From: an uncultured Bacteroidales bacterium
GTDB taxonomy: Bacteria; Bacteroidota; Bacteroidia; Bacteroidales; Paludibacteraceae
Assembly (NCBI GenBank): GCA_900317745.1
Contig: ONHW01000014.1
Coordinates: forward strand, 1 to 62,191
Length of the DNA: 62,191 nucleotides
Direction: 5' to 3'
The stretch's first letter is position 1. Every line of letters begins with the position of its first letter. Below the pieces are notes generated by a model. It was not told the DNA's origin and did no database searches. It saw only the letters and a list, made by a program, of their open reading frames with translations. A program made the position numbers and the translations under genes. Below are positions 44,752-53,000 of this stretch, in pieces.

Positions 44752-46067
44752 AATGTTCCGTATAAATCCACTCCCTCGTATCCTGTTATCCGAACGTCGT
44801 AGAACTCCCCGACGCTCAACGCCAAGCCCTCAACAGGAATCAGCACCTCGCAATCCACCTCTGGCGAGTCGGCTTGTGTGCGTCCGATGAAATAGTCGCC
44901 CTCTCGGCGGTCGATGATCACGCGTTGCGTGGTGCCTACTTTCTGTTCGCTTTTCCCGGCGGCGATCTGCTCCTGAATAAGCATCAGCTCGTCCAGGCGT
45001 TGCTCTTTTACTGCCCGGGGTATATCGTCCTTGTAATGGTTGGCGGCGTATGTGCCCTCTTCTTCGCAGTAGGCGAACGCTCCCATGCGGTCGAAGCGTT
45101 GCTTCTTTACCCATGCTTTGAGTGCCTCAAAGTCCTCTTCAGTCTCTCCCGGATGTCCGACCATCAGTGTGGTGCGGAGCGTTATGCCCGGCACCTCGCG
45201 TCGTATGCGTTCGAGCAGTGCGTCCTGTTCGGCAGCGGATATATGCCTGCGCATGAGGTTGAGCATGCGGTCGGTGCAGTGCTGCAGGGCGATGTCGAGG
45301 TACTTGCAGATGTTCGGATGCTTTGCCATCACGGGCAGTATGTCGTACGGAAAGTCCGTCGGGTAGGCGTAATGGAGGCGTATCCACTGCACGCCCTCTA
45401 TCTCAGCCATCTTGTCGATCAGCTCCGCCAACCTGTGCTCGTGGTAGATATCCAGGCCGTACGATGAGAGGTCCTGTGCTATCACGTTGAACTCTTTCAC
45501 GCCCTTGCTGACCAGCCATCGCACCTCATCGAGTATCTCGTCCATCGGTCGGGAGGTGTGTCTGCCGGTGATGAGCGGTATAGCGCAGTACGAGCAGAAC
45601 CGGTTGCATCCCTCGCTGATCTTCACGTAGGTGTAGTGCGGCGGTGTGGTTATTGTCCGCTCGTAGGGGAAGCCTACTCCCAACCCCTCCCTAAAGGGAA
45701 GGGAGGACGGTTGTGTGAGGCGGGTAATCAGATTATCATAATCAAACTTCCCGTACCACCCATCCACCTCGGGTATCTCAGCTGTGAGCTCCTGCATGTA
45801 CCTCTGACTGAGGCAGCCCATGACGTACAGTTGTCGCAGTTGGCGATGTTTCTTGCGCTCCGCCATCTGCAGGATCATGTTTATGCTTTCCTCTTTGGCG
45901 TCGCCTATGAACCCGCAGGTATTGATTATTGCTATCTCGCCTTTGGGGTCGGGAGCGTCGTGTACGCAGGTGTATCCGGCAACCTCCAGCCGCCTCATGA
46001 CGCGCTCGGCATCCACGAGGTTCTTCGAGCACCCGAGGGTGATGATATCTATCTCAGACTTGTGCAT
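44748..46067 (-). CDS. rimO: Ribosomal protein S12 methylthiotransferase
   Basis: 439 residues from ATG 46067 (MHKSEIDIITLGCSKN); the longer start would fall at the predicted transcript start. UPF0004 domain (LGCSKNLVDAERV, NTCGFIGDAKEES, MGCLSQRYM with three Cys), radical-SAM motif (CNRFCSYCAIPLITG) and a C-terminal TRAM domain. It adds a methylthio group to Asp in S12. Residues about 119-133 (SLPFREGLGVGF) between the first two domains are encoded by an inverted CCCTCCC/GGGAGGG repeat (45669-45709). It is the first gene of a long operon. Confidence 0.95.
   Translation of the reverse strand: MHKSEIDIITLGCSKNLVDAERVMRRLEVAGYTCVHDAPDPKGEIAIINTCGFIGDAKEESINMILQMAERKKHRQLRQLYVMGCLSQRYMQELTAEIPEVDGWYGKFDYDNLITRLTQPSSLPFREGLGVGFPYERTITTPPHYTYVKISEGCNRFCSYCAIPLITGRHTSRPMDEILDEVRWLVSKGVKEFNVIAQDLSSYGLDIYHEHRLAELIDKMAEIEGVQWIRLHYAYPTDFPYDILPVMAKHPNICKYLDIALQHCTDRMLNLMRRHISAAEQDALLERIRREVPGITLRTTLMVGHPGETEEDFEALKAWVKKQRFDRMGAFAYCEEEGTYAANHYKDDIPRAVKEQRLDELMLIQEQIAAGKSEQKVGTTQRVIIDRREGDYFIGRTQADSPEVDCEVLIPVEGLALSVGEFYDVRITGYEGVDLYGTL
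45669..45709. repeat. CCCCTCCCTAAAGGGAAGGG element in rimO
   Basis: In-frame inverted repeat; relatives at 29507-29549 (intergenic) and 58979-59017 (MATE gene). Confidence 0.75.
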
Positions 46068-46106
46068 GTAACAGTTTAACAATTTACGCCTTCGCAATTG
46101 AGCCTA

Positions 46107-46137
46107 CAAAGGTACAAAAAAAAATGCACATTTGCAA
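46107..46137 (-). promoter_or_regulatory. Promoter of the rimO-to-prfB operon
   Basis: Minus strand TTG, 20 bases, TACCTTTG. No other consensus promoter was found between here and the terminator at 32902. Confidence 0.8.
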
Positions 46138-46206
46138 ACTTTCCCGAAGAAAAATTGTGCGAATGTGCATTTTTTTAATGTAAGCAGTTGATGTGGTTAA
46201 CAGTCG

Positions 46207-46584
46207 TTAGCCATCAATTTCATCGGCGCAGATGTGCCAGAGGTACTGGCGCATTGTTTTGTAGCCGTCAGGATCGTCTTTTTGTGCATTGAATGCCGCG
46301 AGGTCGGAAGCGACTTTTGAAAGGTCTTTTTTTCTTGCGCTAACCGCTCTTGAGATAGCGGCGAAGCGGTTTCGTGCAGCACGTTCATCGGATGTGACGG
46401 GTGTTGAACGGACGTATGCGTCGGCACTGCGGACGTATATACGTGTGCATTCAGGGTTCGTGGTAGCGGCAACCCGGTGCGTAGTGATGAGATAGTTGCC
46501 GTGTTTGTGTCCGTTAATCTTTTTCGGTTTAACAAGTGCTCCTGAAGCGAATTGTATGCCAGGAGTGTAAGTAACTTTTGCCAT
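46207..46584 (-). CDS. Small basic protein, paralog of the 327-716 product
   Basis: 125 residues, no signal peptide or membrane segment, Arg/Ala/Lys-rich. A core of about 60 residues (from TPVTSDERAARNRF to WHICADE) aligns by eye with the end of the other small protein; both keep a Pro-x-Thr turn, a basic helix and a final helix before an acidic pair. The family is not recognised. It lies 18 bases after the Rep-like gene, so the two probably form an operon in the accessory island. It may be a DNA-binding or copy-control protein; this is a guess. Confidence 0.7.
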   Translation of the reverse strand: MAKVTYTPGIQFASGALVKPKKINGHKHGNYLITTHRVAATTNPECTRIYVRSADAYVRSTPVTSDERAARNRFAAISRAVSARKKDLSKVASDLAAFNAQKDDPDGYKTMRQYLWHICADEIDG

Positions 46585-46602
46585 AATAAAAATTGTTAAT
46601 AG

Positions 46603-47400
46603 TTAAAGGATAATAGGTTTGATCTTGCAGTTGGCGTCATGCGGTATGTTGTTGCTTGACGTCTTATCTATTTTTTTGCTTTTGTTCGCCAATCCCATAG
46701 TGAATTTTCTCCAGATTCGTGCTTGCGAGGCTAATGATTCGGGAAGACTTTTGACGTAATCAAGTTGTCTCTTATAAGCCTCCGAGAGTTGGTTGTCGGG
46801 AATGCTCAGGCATTGCTGATAGTCGTCAATAAGTGCTTTAGCTTTTTTGTCCCGAACGAGTTTGTAGAAAGGAAAACACTGTTCGTTAAGCAGTTTGGTA
46901 TCGGGGTCGAAGATGCCGTATCGGATGAGTTCGTCGAGGTATTTTTTGACGGTTTTTCGGCTGTATCCGACCGCGTTAGCGATGGCATTATCCGAAGCAG
47001 GCACGTCTTTGAGCAGTGCGAGCAAGATAGCGAGTCCTTTGGCGTCCGCGGAAAGTTCAGTATGGTTGATAAAGTCGTGATATACAGGTTTGTAATTACC
47101 TGTAATCGGCAGGATCTCGTACCTGTTGGCCTTATATTGGGTACCGACGTTCTGTTTGACTTTATGAATGAGTGCCGCTTTTTCCAATTTTTCGGTTATA
47201 TCTGAAAGAGTGTCGATCGACATTTCTTTTTGTTTGTTACAGGGATTAGTGACCCATGCTTCTCGTGCATAGGTTTTTCCCTGCAACATCATAATTTTAG
47301 CGTAGATGTACACCGCCTTGAGTGATTTCAAGTCGGCATTGAGCAGTAGGTCAGGTATTCTGACATAGGATTTGCTTTCCCATTTATCATCAAATTGCAT
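46603..47400 (-). CDS. Tandem winged-helix, replication-initiator-like protein
   Basis: 265 residues. Two winged-helix-like parts can be seen: about 25-75 (SLKAVYIYAKIM ... SIDTLSDITEKLEKAALI) and about 115-165 (AKGLAILLALLKDVPASDNA ... YSRKTVKKYLDELIRYGIF). This doubled arrangement is found in plasmid Rep and phage replication proteins. Upstream tandem repeats of 13 and 11 bases look like iterons. The rest is basic and helical. It could instead be a phage-type regulator. Codon use is AT-richer than in the housekeeping genes around. Confidence 0.6.
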   Translation of the reverse strand: MQFDDKWESKSYVRIPDLLLNADLKSLKAVYIYAKIMMLQGKTYAREAWVTNPCNKQKEMSIDTLSDITEKLEKAALIHKVKQNVGTQYKANRYEILPITGNYKPVYHDFINHTELSADAKGLAILLALLKDVPASDNAIANAVGYSRKTVKKYLDELIRYGIFDPDTKLLNEQCFPFYKLVRDKKAKALIDDYQQCLSIPDNQLSEAYKRQLDYVKSLPESLASQARIWRKFTMGLANKSKKIDKTSSNNIPHDANCKIKPIIL

Positions 47401-47481
47401 AAAAAATTGTCCTTAAATGATGAGACAAAGATCTAAGAAGCCACCATGCATCTTCAGCCAGCGGGCTGACGATGCTCAAGT

Positions 47482-47562
47482 AGTATAGTATAAGAGTATA
47501 GTATTAGTGTGGCAGATTTCCCAAGATCCGTGAGGCAAAAAGTACGATGAAAGTACGATGAA
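47482..47562. repeat. Iteron-like tandem repeats
   Basis: AGTATAGTATAAG and AGTATAGTATTAG in tandem (47482-47507, one mismatch), then two exact copies of AGTACGATGAA (47541-47562). They lie 80-160 bases upstream of the Rep-like gene. Confidence 0.75.
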
Positions 47563-47714
47563 ACCTCGATGAGATACTATTACGGATTTCAGTTAAATCT
47601 ACTCTAATATAGGAGAAAAAGCGGAAAAAATAAAGTTCGTGGAAGTTTTTTTCAGCGAGAGTAATGAGTGCGCATTTATTTGGTTATCAGCGATAACGGC
47701 AGGCTTATAGACAC

Positions 47715-47744
47715 AAAAAAAAGAGCCTAACCGAGGTTAGGCTC
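47715..47744 (-). terminator. Terminator of the 178-residue gene
   Basis: GAGCCTAAC-CGAG-GTTAGGCTC (47723-47744), followed on the minus strand by eight T. Confidence 0.9.
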
Positions 47745-47796
47745 AACGACCATGACAAGTGGAACGTTTAGACACTGCAGACCTCTCTGCGGCTTA

Positions 47797-48333
47797 TTAA
47801 GCCGCCTCATCGCAAGCAGATTTTGCGACTGCTTCGCCCGTCAACATCTTGTCGATGTGCGGAACGTAAGAGGCCATTTTCACTCTATCGAACATTGGAT
47901 TGCTCCAATGCTCAGTAGGATTAAGCCCGGCTCCGGGTTTGCGCAGCAGATAATCTGCCAGAGCTTGCCACCCGTTGAGGACGAAATGACTAGCGGCAGC
48001 AAATGGTTCCAGACTGTTAACTTGACAATCCTCACAAAAGTATGAGGAAGATAACAAAAGATCAATCCTTCGGGCCATCTCTTGCTCAAACTGCGTTTCA
48101 GTGAAACTGTCGTTCAGTTTGGCGGCTTTCGCCATGCTAAGAGCAGCGTTCAAGATGTCAATCGACGGTTTGATTTGCTTTGCACAAGTCTTGCGATAGT
48201 TCGCAAGAATGATGTCAGACACGCTCTTGTGAGCTTGCTTGCGCACTTGTTTGCGCAACGCGGAATTGTTATCCAACTGATCGCCCTCGTTATTGGCATT
48301 CGTCGGATCCTGTTTGGTAATTTCTTGTTTCAT
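47797..48333 (-). CDS. Unknown soluble protein of the accessory island
   Basis: 178 residues from ATG 48333; an in-frame ATG at 48360 would add nine. The N-terminus is polar and probably disordered (about 1-45), the rest helical, with a CEDC motif (about residue 118) that might bind metal. I do not recognise the family. It has a strong terminator and a structured leader of about 200 bases, so it seems separately controlled. Confidence 0.65.
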   Translation of the reverse strand: MKQEITKQDPTNANNEGDQLDNNSALRKQVRKQAHKSVSDIILANYRKTCAKQIKPSIDILNAALSMAKAAKLNDSFTETQFEQEMARRIDLLLSSSYFCEDCQVNSLEPFAAASHFVLNGWQALADYLLRKPGAGLNPTEHWSNPMFDRVKMASYVPHIDKMLTGEAVAKSACDEAA

Positions 48334-48394
48334 GATAGTAACATTTTTGAAATTATACATTAATAATCCAAACTTGTGCCGAGAAAATTTTCAT

Positions 48395-48540
48395 CTCACG
48401 TAGAATCTCTGTGTGAGGTATAGCCCTGGGCTGAAAACCATGGGCATACTACGGAAGCGTTTGTTGTTGTACTGACCGCTATCACGCCAGCGGTACGCGG
48501 TGCATTATCCCGCATCTGGGGTGTACCACTCGCTAGTGGT
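48395..48540 (-). ncRNA. Structured leader with five hairpins
   Basis: Hairpins: 48395-48417 (CTCAC/GTGAG), 48423-48445 (GCCC..GGGC), 48475-48494 (ACCGCT/AGCGGT), 48499-48527 (GGTGCA/TGTACC with inner CCC/GGG) and 48525-48540 (ACCACT/AGTGGT). The last two share ACC and cannot form together. A weak promoter-like ATACTTTG lies near 48570-48577 on the minus strand, so the region would be the 5' leader of the 178-residue gene. It may be a switch or a free small RNA. Confidence 0.5.
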
Positions 48541-48906
48541 CGCGTTAAAATTACAAACAAATACTGTGCCAAAGTATGAGTTTGTCATGATTTTTTGCAT
48601 AAAAAAGTTAAAATAAGTGTATTTTCCCTGGAATTTTAGTTGAATGGATGTCATGAGCCAGTAAATTAGTGTGAATAGAGGCAGAAAGTCGGGCGTAGTG
48701 TCAGAATGGCAGAGAATGGAGAATTGGATAGCGTGTTATAACTTAACAAGCTCCATTCTCTACCCCGGCATTTATCGAAGTTGTAGATAAAATCGTGGCG
48801 GAAACTGGAAAATATACAAACATTGCCTTAAAGGAACGTGCGGCAACTCGTAGTGAGTGCCGCACGTTCATTAGATTTACCAGCATAATGGTTTTGTCAT
48901 CTTCAG
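48541..48906. other. Gap with two long inverted repeats
   Basis: No gene seen. It contains AGAGAATGGAG (48711-48721) with its exact inverse CTCCATTCTCT (48751-48761), a 29-base loop between them, and the terminator-like hairpin at 48834-48869. Confidence 0.6.
48834..48869 (-). terminator. Strong hairpin after the lipoprotein operon
   Basis: 12-base perfect stem GAACGTGCGGCA/TGCCGCACGTTC. On the minus strand it is followed by only CTTTAA, so termination may be inefficient or the hairpin stabilises the RNA end. Confidence 0.65.
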
Positions 48907-49248
48907 TCATACTTTTGAACAAGCTAAATAGTTTAATCGTATCTTAATCCTATCATCTGCGTCAAATACATAATCAAACGAAGTGGACTTATACATGGTT
49001 CCATTTAGTTCAAAGAGCACGTTACCTTCAAAGGTGGTATGCATTGAATTATTAATTAGCCAATATTCTCGTTCATCTTCCCATGAATATGCATTTTGGC
49101 TTGAATCAGGATCGTATGGTGAACTTGTGTCTGACGTAATATACCTAATACAAGGATTCTGCGAAACTTTTATTTGATTTCCGTCAACAAGTAGTGTGCC
49201 ATTCTGAATAATATAGTCTTTTATCGCTCTTTCTATTGCTGATTTCAT
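48907..49248 (-). CDS. Unknown 113-residue protein
   Basis: 113 residues, acidic and Tyr/Asn/Ser-rich, no signal peptide. The alternating strands in the second half (NVLFELNGTMYKSTSFDYVF, then DRIKIRLNYL) suggest a beta fold. Not recognised. It starts 11 bases after the collagen-like lipoprotein stop, so it is likely co-transcribed with it. Low GC. Confidence 0.6.
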   Translation of the reverse strand: MKSAIERAIKDYIIQNGTLLVDGNQIKVSQNPCIRYITSDTSSPYDPDSSQNAYSWEDEREYWLINNSMHTTFEGNVLFELNGTMYKSTSFDYVFDADDRIKIRLNYLACSKV

Positions 49249-49259
49249 AAGGTAAGAAT

Positions 49260-50714
49260 TTACGGGTGGAATACGGGACGTATCATACGATATGTTAAAT
49301 CATCTGATCTTTGTTCCTGTGTATTATATATGCATCTCTCAACGTATTGCATACCGCCAGTATTGGTGTAGGATAGAATTCTATCAAAACGTATTTGATA
49401 ATAAAAGAACTTGTAATAGGTTGTATTTGTTGATGCTATTGTTGATGTCATATAATATCCATAAGATTGATAGTAGCCACTTGTTGTATAATTATTAGTG
49501 GAACTACTTTCTGGAACATCATCGAGAGCGACAAAAATGCTATTTCCATTAATGGTTGATTTAAACAACACACCTTCCACAGATATACCATCGCTATTTA
49601 GTGCTGTTGTATAGAGATATGTGCACTTGCTTTTCAGCTCCTCCCAATCAGAAATAGTTGGAATCTTCCATTTCCCGCCCAAATTAATTCTCGCAGCATC
49701 ATACGAACTACCAGCTATACTTTCATTTGCACCTATTGTTACACCTCCAATAATATATTTTGTATCCGCATCAAGTGATGTTTTTGGGGTTGTTGCTCCA
49801 AAATGATAATAATCGCCATAGTCTCCGGGAAAATAGCCTCCCAGATTACATGTTGCCCACATCGTCCCACTTGGCAACCCTAAATCTACATATGCATGAC
49901 CATTCTCCATGGGTTGTCCTTTCCCAATACCATTACCATTCTTGCTGATAGTTATCAATGTTCCATTTACCAAAGTAAAATAAACATTGTCCTCATCTTG
50001 CGTAATAGACTGGAACATGCTATCGCCATCTTTACCGTCTTTGCCATTAGTGCCATTGGTTCCATCGGTTCCCTTATCGCCTTTGTCGCCTTTGGCTTTG
50101 CCGAGTTGCGTCCACGTAGCACCATTGTCATAGGAGATATACCAATAGTCGTTCTCAATCTTCAATTGCGGAGTAATACCGTCTGTTCCATTGGTTCCGT
50201 TTGTACCGTTTGTACCGTTGGTTCCATCTGCACCATTCTCGCCTGTGACACGAAGTTTGTTGCCATTGTCATCCAACAACCACTCGCCGTCTAACGTCCA
50301 GTAATAGATGCCGTCCGTATCTTGTGCAACACCAATAACAGGCGTGTGACCATCCTGACCGTTAGTACCATCTATTCCGTCTTTACCGTCTTTACCATCA
50401 GTGCCATTTTCGCCATGATAGATTGTAATCGGATTGTGTTTGCCAAATGTAATCGTATATCCGATGACTTCACCACCTTTTTTAACCTCAGTAACGGAAG
50501 TGATGTAATCGTTTGTCTGAAGCACATTTACGATAGTTTGCAATGCCGTAATGTTCGTGTTCATTTCTTTGCATAGTTCTTCCAAACGCGTAACTCGTGC
50601 ATCCAGAGTCGTGATTTGATTTTCAATGCCGTGGATTGAATCCCACAAGTCATTGTTGCAAGCCGGCAATACGCTCAATAGTGCTACTGCCAAAATTAGA
50701 TTAAACTTTTTCAT
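49260..50714 (-). CDS. Collagen-like surface lipoprotein with DUF4988-type N-terminus and Fibrobacter-paralog domain
   Basis: 484 residues. Lipobox (VLPAC), a coiled coil (residues about 25-65) of the DUF4988 type leading to GGEVIGYTITFGKHNPITIY, then three Gly-X-Y blocks (GTDGKDGKDGIDGTNGQDG; GADGTNGTNGTNGTNG; GDKGDKGTDGTNGTNGKDG) separated by short beta domains (HTPVIGVAQDTDGIYYWTLD). The C-terminal 190 residues (HAYVDLGLPSGTMWATCNLG ... YRMIRPVF) resemble the Fibrobacter succinogenes major paralogous domain. It is probably a trimeric surface adhesin. The nearest clear upstream promoter is that of the structured RNA at 50807-51185. Confidence 0.85.
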   Translation of the reverse strand: MKKFNLILAVALLSVLPACNNDLWDSIHGIENQITTLDARVTRLEELCKEMNTNITALQTIVNVLQTNDYITSVTEVKKGGEVIGYTITFGKHNPITIYHGENGTDGKDGKDGIDGTNGQDGHTPVIGVAQDTDGIYYWTLDGEWLLDDNGNKLRVTGENGADGTNGTNGTNGTNGTDGITPQLKIENDYWYISYDNGATWTQLGKAKGDKGDKGTDGTNGTNGKDGKDGDSMFQSITQDEDNVYFTLVNGTLITISKNGNGIGKGQPMENGHAYVDLGLPSGTMWATCNLGGYFPGDYGDYYHFGATTPKTSLDADTKYIIGGVTIGANESIAGSSYDAARINLGGKWKIPTISDWEELKSKCTYLYTTALNSDGISVEGVLFKSTINGNSIFVALDDVPESSSTNNYTTSGYYQSYGYYMTSTIASTNTTYYKFFYYQIRFDRILSYTNTGGMQYVERCIYNTQEQRSDDLTYRMIRPVFHP

Positions 50715-50806
50715 GATAGAATCCCTAAATCCGTGTCGGGCGCAACTTTGTGCCTACAAGAGGCGGTTAATTATTTGGGTTAGTTTAATAATGTACGCAT
50801 ATATAC

Positions 50807-51185
50807 ACAGAAAAGCGTGAAGTTCGTCTGCTCTTCACGCTACTTCAGGGCTTCGCAATCCCCCACACAGTAGAAAAACAACCGAAGTCCACGCCAGATA
50901 TGCTTAACCCTCCCACCCATTTGACAGGCGGGGACTGGTACTACATACCCACGAGGACATTCATCGTTGCTGTTCGGACTGTGTGTGAATGTTGCGAAGA
51001 TTCGAAGTAGTCGCAAACAACGTCAATAAACGCCTTTTTATGTCATGTTGCCCTTGTTTTTACATCCTCGGGCAGCGGATGCACCGTTTGTTACGCTTCG
51101 GTGGCAGGCGGTAGCCTTCTGAATAGATAAGATACTACTATGCAATGAACGCTTCGTTAGGATAGAAAGCTATCAATTTCATTTT
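50807..51185 (-). ncRNA. Probable structured RNA or attenuated leader, about 375 bases
   Basis: It begins at a perfect consensus promoter (51192-51222, minus strand) and ends at a hairpin followed by TTTT (50811-50841), with no open frame between. Internal stems include CCCGCC/GGTGGG around 50905-50933 and GCATCC/GGATGT around 51062-51083. Motifs of RNase P RNA, tmRNA and cobalamin or TPP riboswitches were not found. It could be a 6S-like or Bacteroidales-specific RNA, or a long leader of the collagen-like gene with an attenuator. Confidence 0.5.
50811..50841 (-). terminator. Terminator of the structured RNA
   Basis: AGCGTGAAG (50814-50822) pairs with CTTCACGCT (50833-50841), with TTTT on the minus strand. 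Confidence 0.8.
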
Positions 51186-51191
51186 CGCATG

Positions 51192-51222
51192 CAAAGTTAC
51201 AACAATTTTTTCAAAAATGCAA
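51192..51222 (-). promoter_or_regulatory. Promoter of the structured RNA
   Basis: Minus strand TTG, 20 bases, TAACTTTG. Confidence 0.8.
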
Positions 51223-51260
51223 ATAATTATTCCCTTTTTTGCACAATAGTGCCGAAAAAC

Positions 51261-51291
51261 TTGCAAATGTCAATAAATTTTCGTACATTTG
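51261..51291 (+). promoter_or_regulatory. Promoter of ettA
   Basis: TTG 51261-51263, 20 bases, TACATTTG 51284-51291. It lies inside the longest reading frame and so decides for the later ATG at 51323. Confidence 0.85.
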
Positions 51292-51322
51292 CACACTCAA
51301 TTACCAAATCCCAAAAATCTCT

Positions 51323-52999
51323 ATGGCAGACGACAAAAAGATTATCTTCTCGATGGTTGGCGTGAGCAAAACCATCCAGCAGAACCAGAAACGTATTCTG
51401 AATAACATCTACCTCAGTTTCTTCTACGGCGCCAAGATCGGTATCATAGGTCTGAACGGTGCCGGTAAATCCACCCTGATGAAGATCATCGCAGGTATCG
51501 ACAAGAACTACCAGGGCGAGGTTGTTTTCTCACCCGGATACACGGTCGGTTACCTGGAGCAGGACCCGCAACTCGACCCCACAAAAACCGTTCGCGAGTG
51601 TGTGCAGGAGGGTGTGCAGCCCATCATGGATATGCTCCGCGAGTTCGACGATATCAACATGGCTTTTGCCGAGCCGGATGCGGATTTCGACAAGCTCCTT
51701 GCACGTCAGGCAGAGCTGCAGGACAAACTCGATGCCGCTGATGCATGGAACATCGACCAGCGCTTAGACAGGGCGATGGATGCCCTGCGTTGTCCGGCTG
51801 ATGACGAGAATGTACAGCACCTCTCCGGTGGCGAACGTCGTCGTGTGGCGCTCTGCCGTCTGCTGCTGCAACAACCCGATGTGTTGCTGCTCGACGAGCC
51901 GACGAACCACCTCGATGCCGAGAGTATTGACTGGTTGGAGCAACACCTTCACCAATATCCCGGCACAGTGATCTGCATCACCCACGACCGTTACTTCCTC
52001 GACAACGTAGCCGGCTGGATCCTTGAACTAGACCGCGGCGAGGGAATCCCATGGAAGGGCAACTACTCCTCATGGCTGGAGCAGAAGACTACCCGCATGG
52101 CGATGGAAGAGAAGCAAGCCAGCAAACGCCGAAAGACCCTTGAGCGCGAGCTCGAGTGGGTGAGAATGGCACCGAAAGCCCGTCAGGCGAAGTCCAAAGC
52201 CCGTTTGGGTGCGTACGATAGAATGCTCAACGAGGAGCAGAAAGAGCGTGAGGAGAAACTCGAGATATTTATCCCCAATGGTCCGCGTCTGGGCAACAAG
52301 GTCATCAATGCCGAGGGCGTCAGCAAGGCGTTTGGTGACAAGCTGCTGATGGAAGATCTCAACTTCATGCTTCCGCCTAACGGCATCGTAGGCATCATTG
52401 GCCCGAACGGCGCGGGTAAGACGACGCTGTTCCGCATGATCATGGGCATGGAGCAGCCCGACAAAGGCACATTCACGGTCGGCGAGACCGTTAAGGTAGG
52501 CTATGTCGATCAGGTGCACTCGAACATCGACCCGAACAAAACCGTCTATGAGACCATCTCTAACGGCACGGAGTTTATCCGCGTAGGTGGACGAGAGGTT
52601 AATGCACGCGCTTATCTGAGCCGTTTTAACTTTACCGGTGCAGACCAAGAGAAGAAGTGCGGTGTGCTCTCCGGCGGTGAACGCAACCGCTTGCATCTTG
52701 CCCTCACGCTCAAGAGCGAAGCGAACGTGTTGCTGCTCGACGAGCCTACGAACGATATTGATGTCAATACCCTGCGTGCCTTGGAGGAAGGCTTGGAGAA
52801 CTTCGCAGGCTGTGCGGTAGTAATCTCGCACGACCGTTGGTTCCTCGACCGTATCTGCACGCATATCCTCGCGTTCGAGGGCGACAGCAAGGTGTTCTGG
52901 TTCGAGGGTGACTACAGCGATTACGAGGCCAACAAAAAGATGCGCCTCGGCGAGGATGCCCTCACGCCGAAGCGTATCCGTTACAAGAAACTCGTGTAA
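51323..52999 (+). CDS. ettA: Energy-dependent translational throttle protein EttA (ABC-F)
   Basis: 558 residues from ATG 51323 (MADDKKIIFSMVGVSK). Two ATPase domains (GLNGAGKSTL, LSGGERRRVAL, LLLDEPTNHLD; GPNGAGKTTL, LSGGERNRLHLA, LLLDEPTNDID) joined by the P-site tRNA-interaction linker with the EttA arm (WLEQKTTRMAMEEKQASKRR). It binds the ribosomal E site and gates the first peptide bond according to ATP/ADP. Unlike the other ABC-F gene here, it carries no repeat insertion. Confidence 0.95.
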   Translation: MADDKKIIFSMVGVSKTIQQNQKRILNNIYLSFFYGAKIGIIGLNGAGKSTLMKIIAGIDKNYQGEVVFSPGYTVGYLEQDPQLDPTKTVRECVQEGVQPIMDMLREFDDINMAFAEPDADFDKLLARQAELQDKLDAADAWNIDQRLDRAMDALRCPADDENVQHLSGGERRRVALCRLLLQQPDVLLLDEPTNHLDAESIDWLEQHLHQYPGTVICITHDRYFLDNVAGWILELDRGEGIPWKGNYSSWLEQKTTRMAMEEKQASKRRKTLERELEWVRMAPKARQAKSKARLGAYDRMLNEEQKEREEKLEIFIPNGPRLGNKVINAEGVSKAFGDKLLMEDLNFMLPPNGIVGIIGPNGAGKTTLFRMIMGMEQPDKGTFTVGETVKVGYVDQVHSNIDPNKTVYETISNGTEFIRVGGREVNARAYLSRFNFTGADQEKKCGVLSGGERNRLHLALTLKSEANVLLLDEPTNDIDVNTLRALEEGLENFAGCAVVISHDRWFLDRICTHILAFEGDSKVFWFEGDYSDYEANKKMRLGEDALTPKRIRYKKLV

Positions 53000-53000
53000 G

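Larger units (their letters stand above)
47401..47796. other. Gap upstream of the Rep-like gene
   Basis: No gene seen. It holds the tandem repeats listed separately, an AT-rich stretch (47570-47660), a small hairpin GTTATC-AGC-GATAAC (47683-47697) and the terminator of the upstream gene. Confidence 0.6.
50715..51191. other. Gap upstream of the collagen-like gene
   Basis: No protein gene seen over about 480 bases. It contains the RNA described separately; the 92 bases between its terminator and the lipoprotein ATG have no consensus promoter. Confidence 0.6.

Noticed and set aside
49420-49520. Asn/Tyr/Ser/Thr-rich stretch in the collagen-like lipoprotein, considered as a diversity-generating retroelement target
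   Set aside because: No reverse transcriptase, no template repeat and no adenine-specific codon pattern; the stretch fits an ordinary Fibrobacter-paralog domain in low-GC DNA.
50807-51185. RNase P RNA, tmRNA or cobalamin/TPP riboswitch identity for the structured RNA
   Set aside because: The conserved GAGGAAAGTCC and ACAGAA-type blocks of RNase P, a tag frame ending in ALAA for tmRNA, and the riboswitch core boxes were not found.
51239-51322. Upstream start for ettA giving 28 more residues
   Set aside because: The predicted promoter lies within that segment, so it would not be transcribed; EttA proteins begin with the MADDKK-type sequence.
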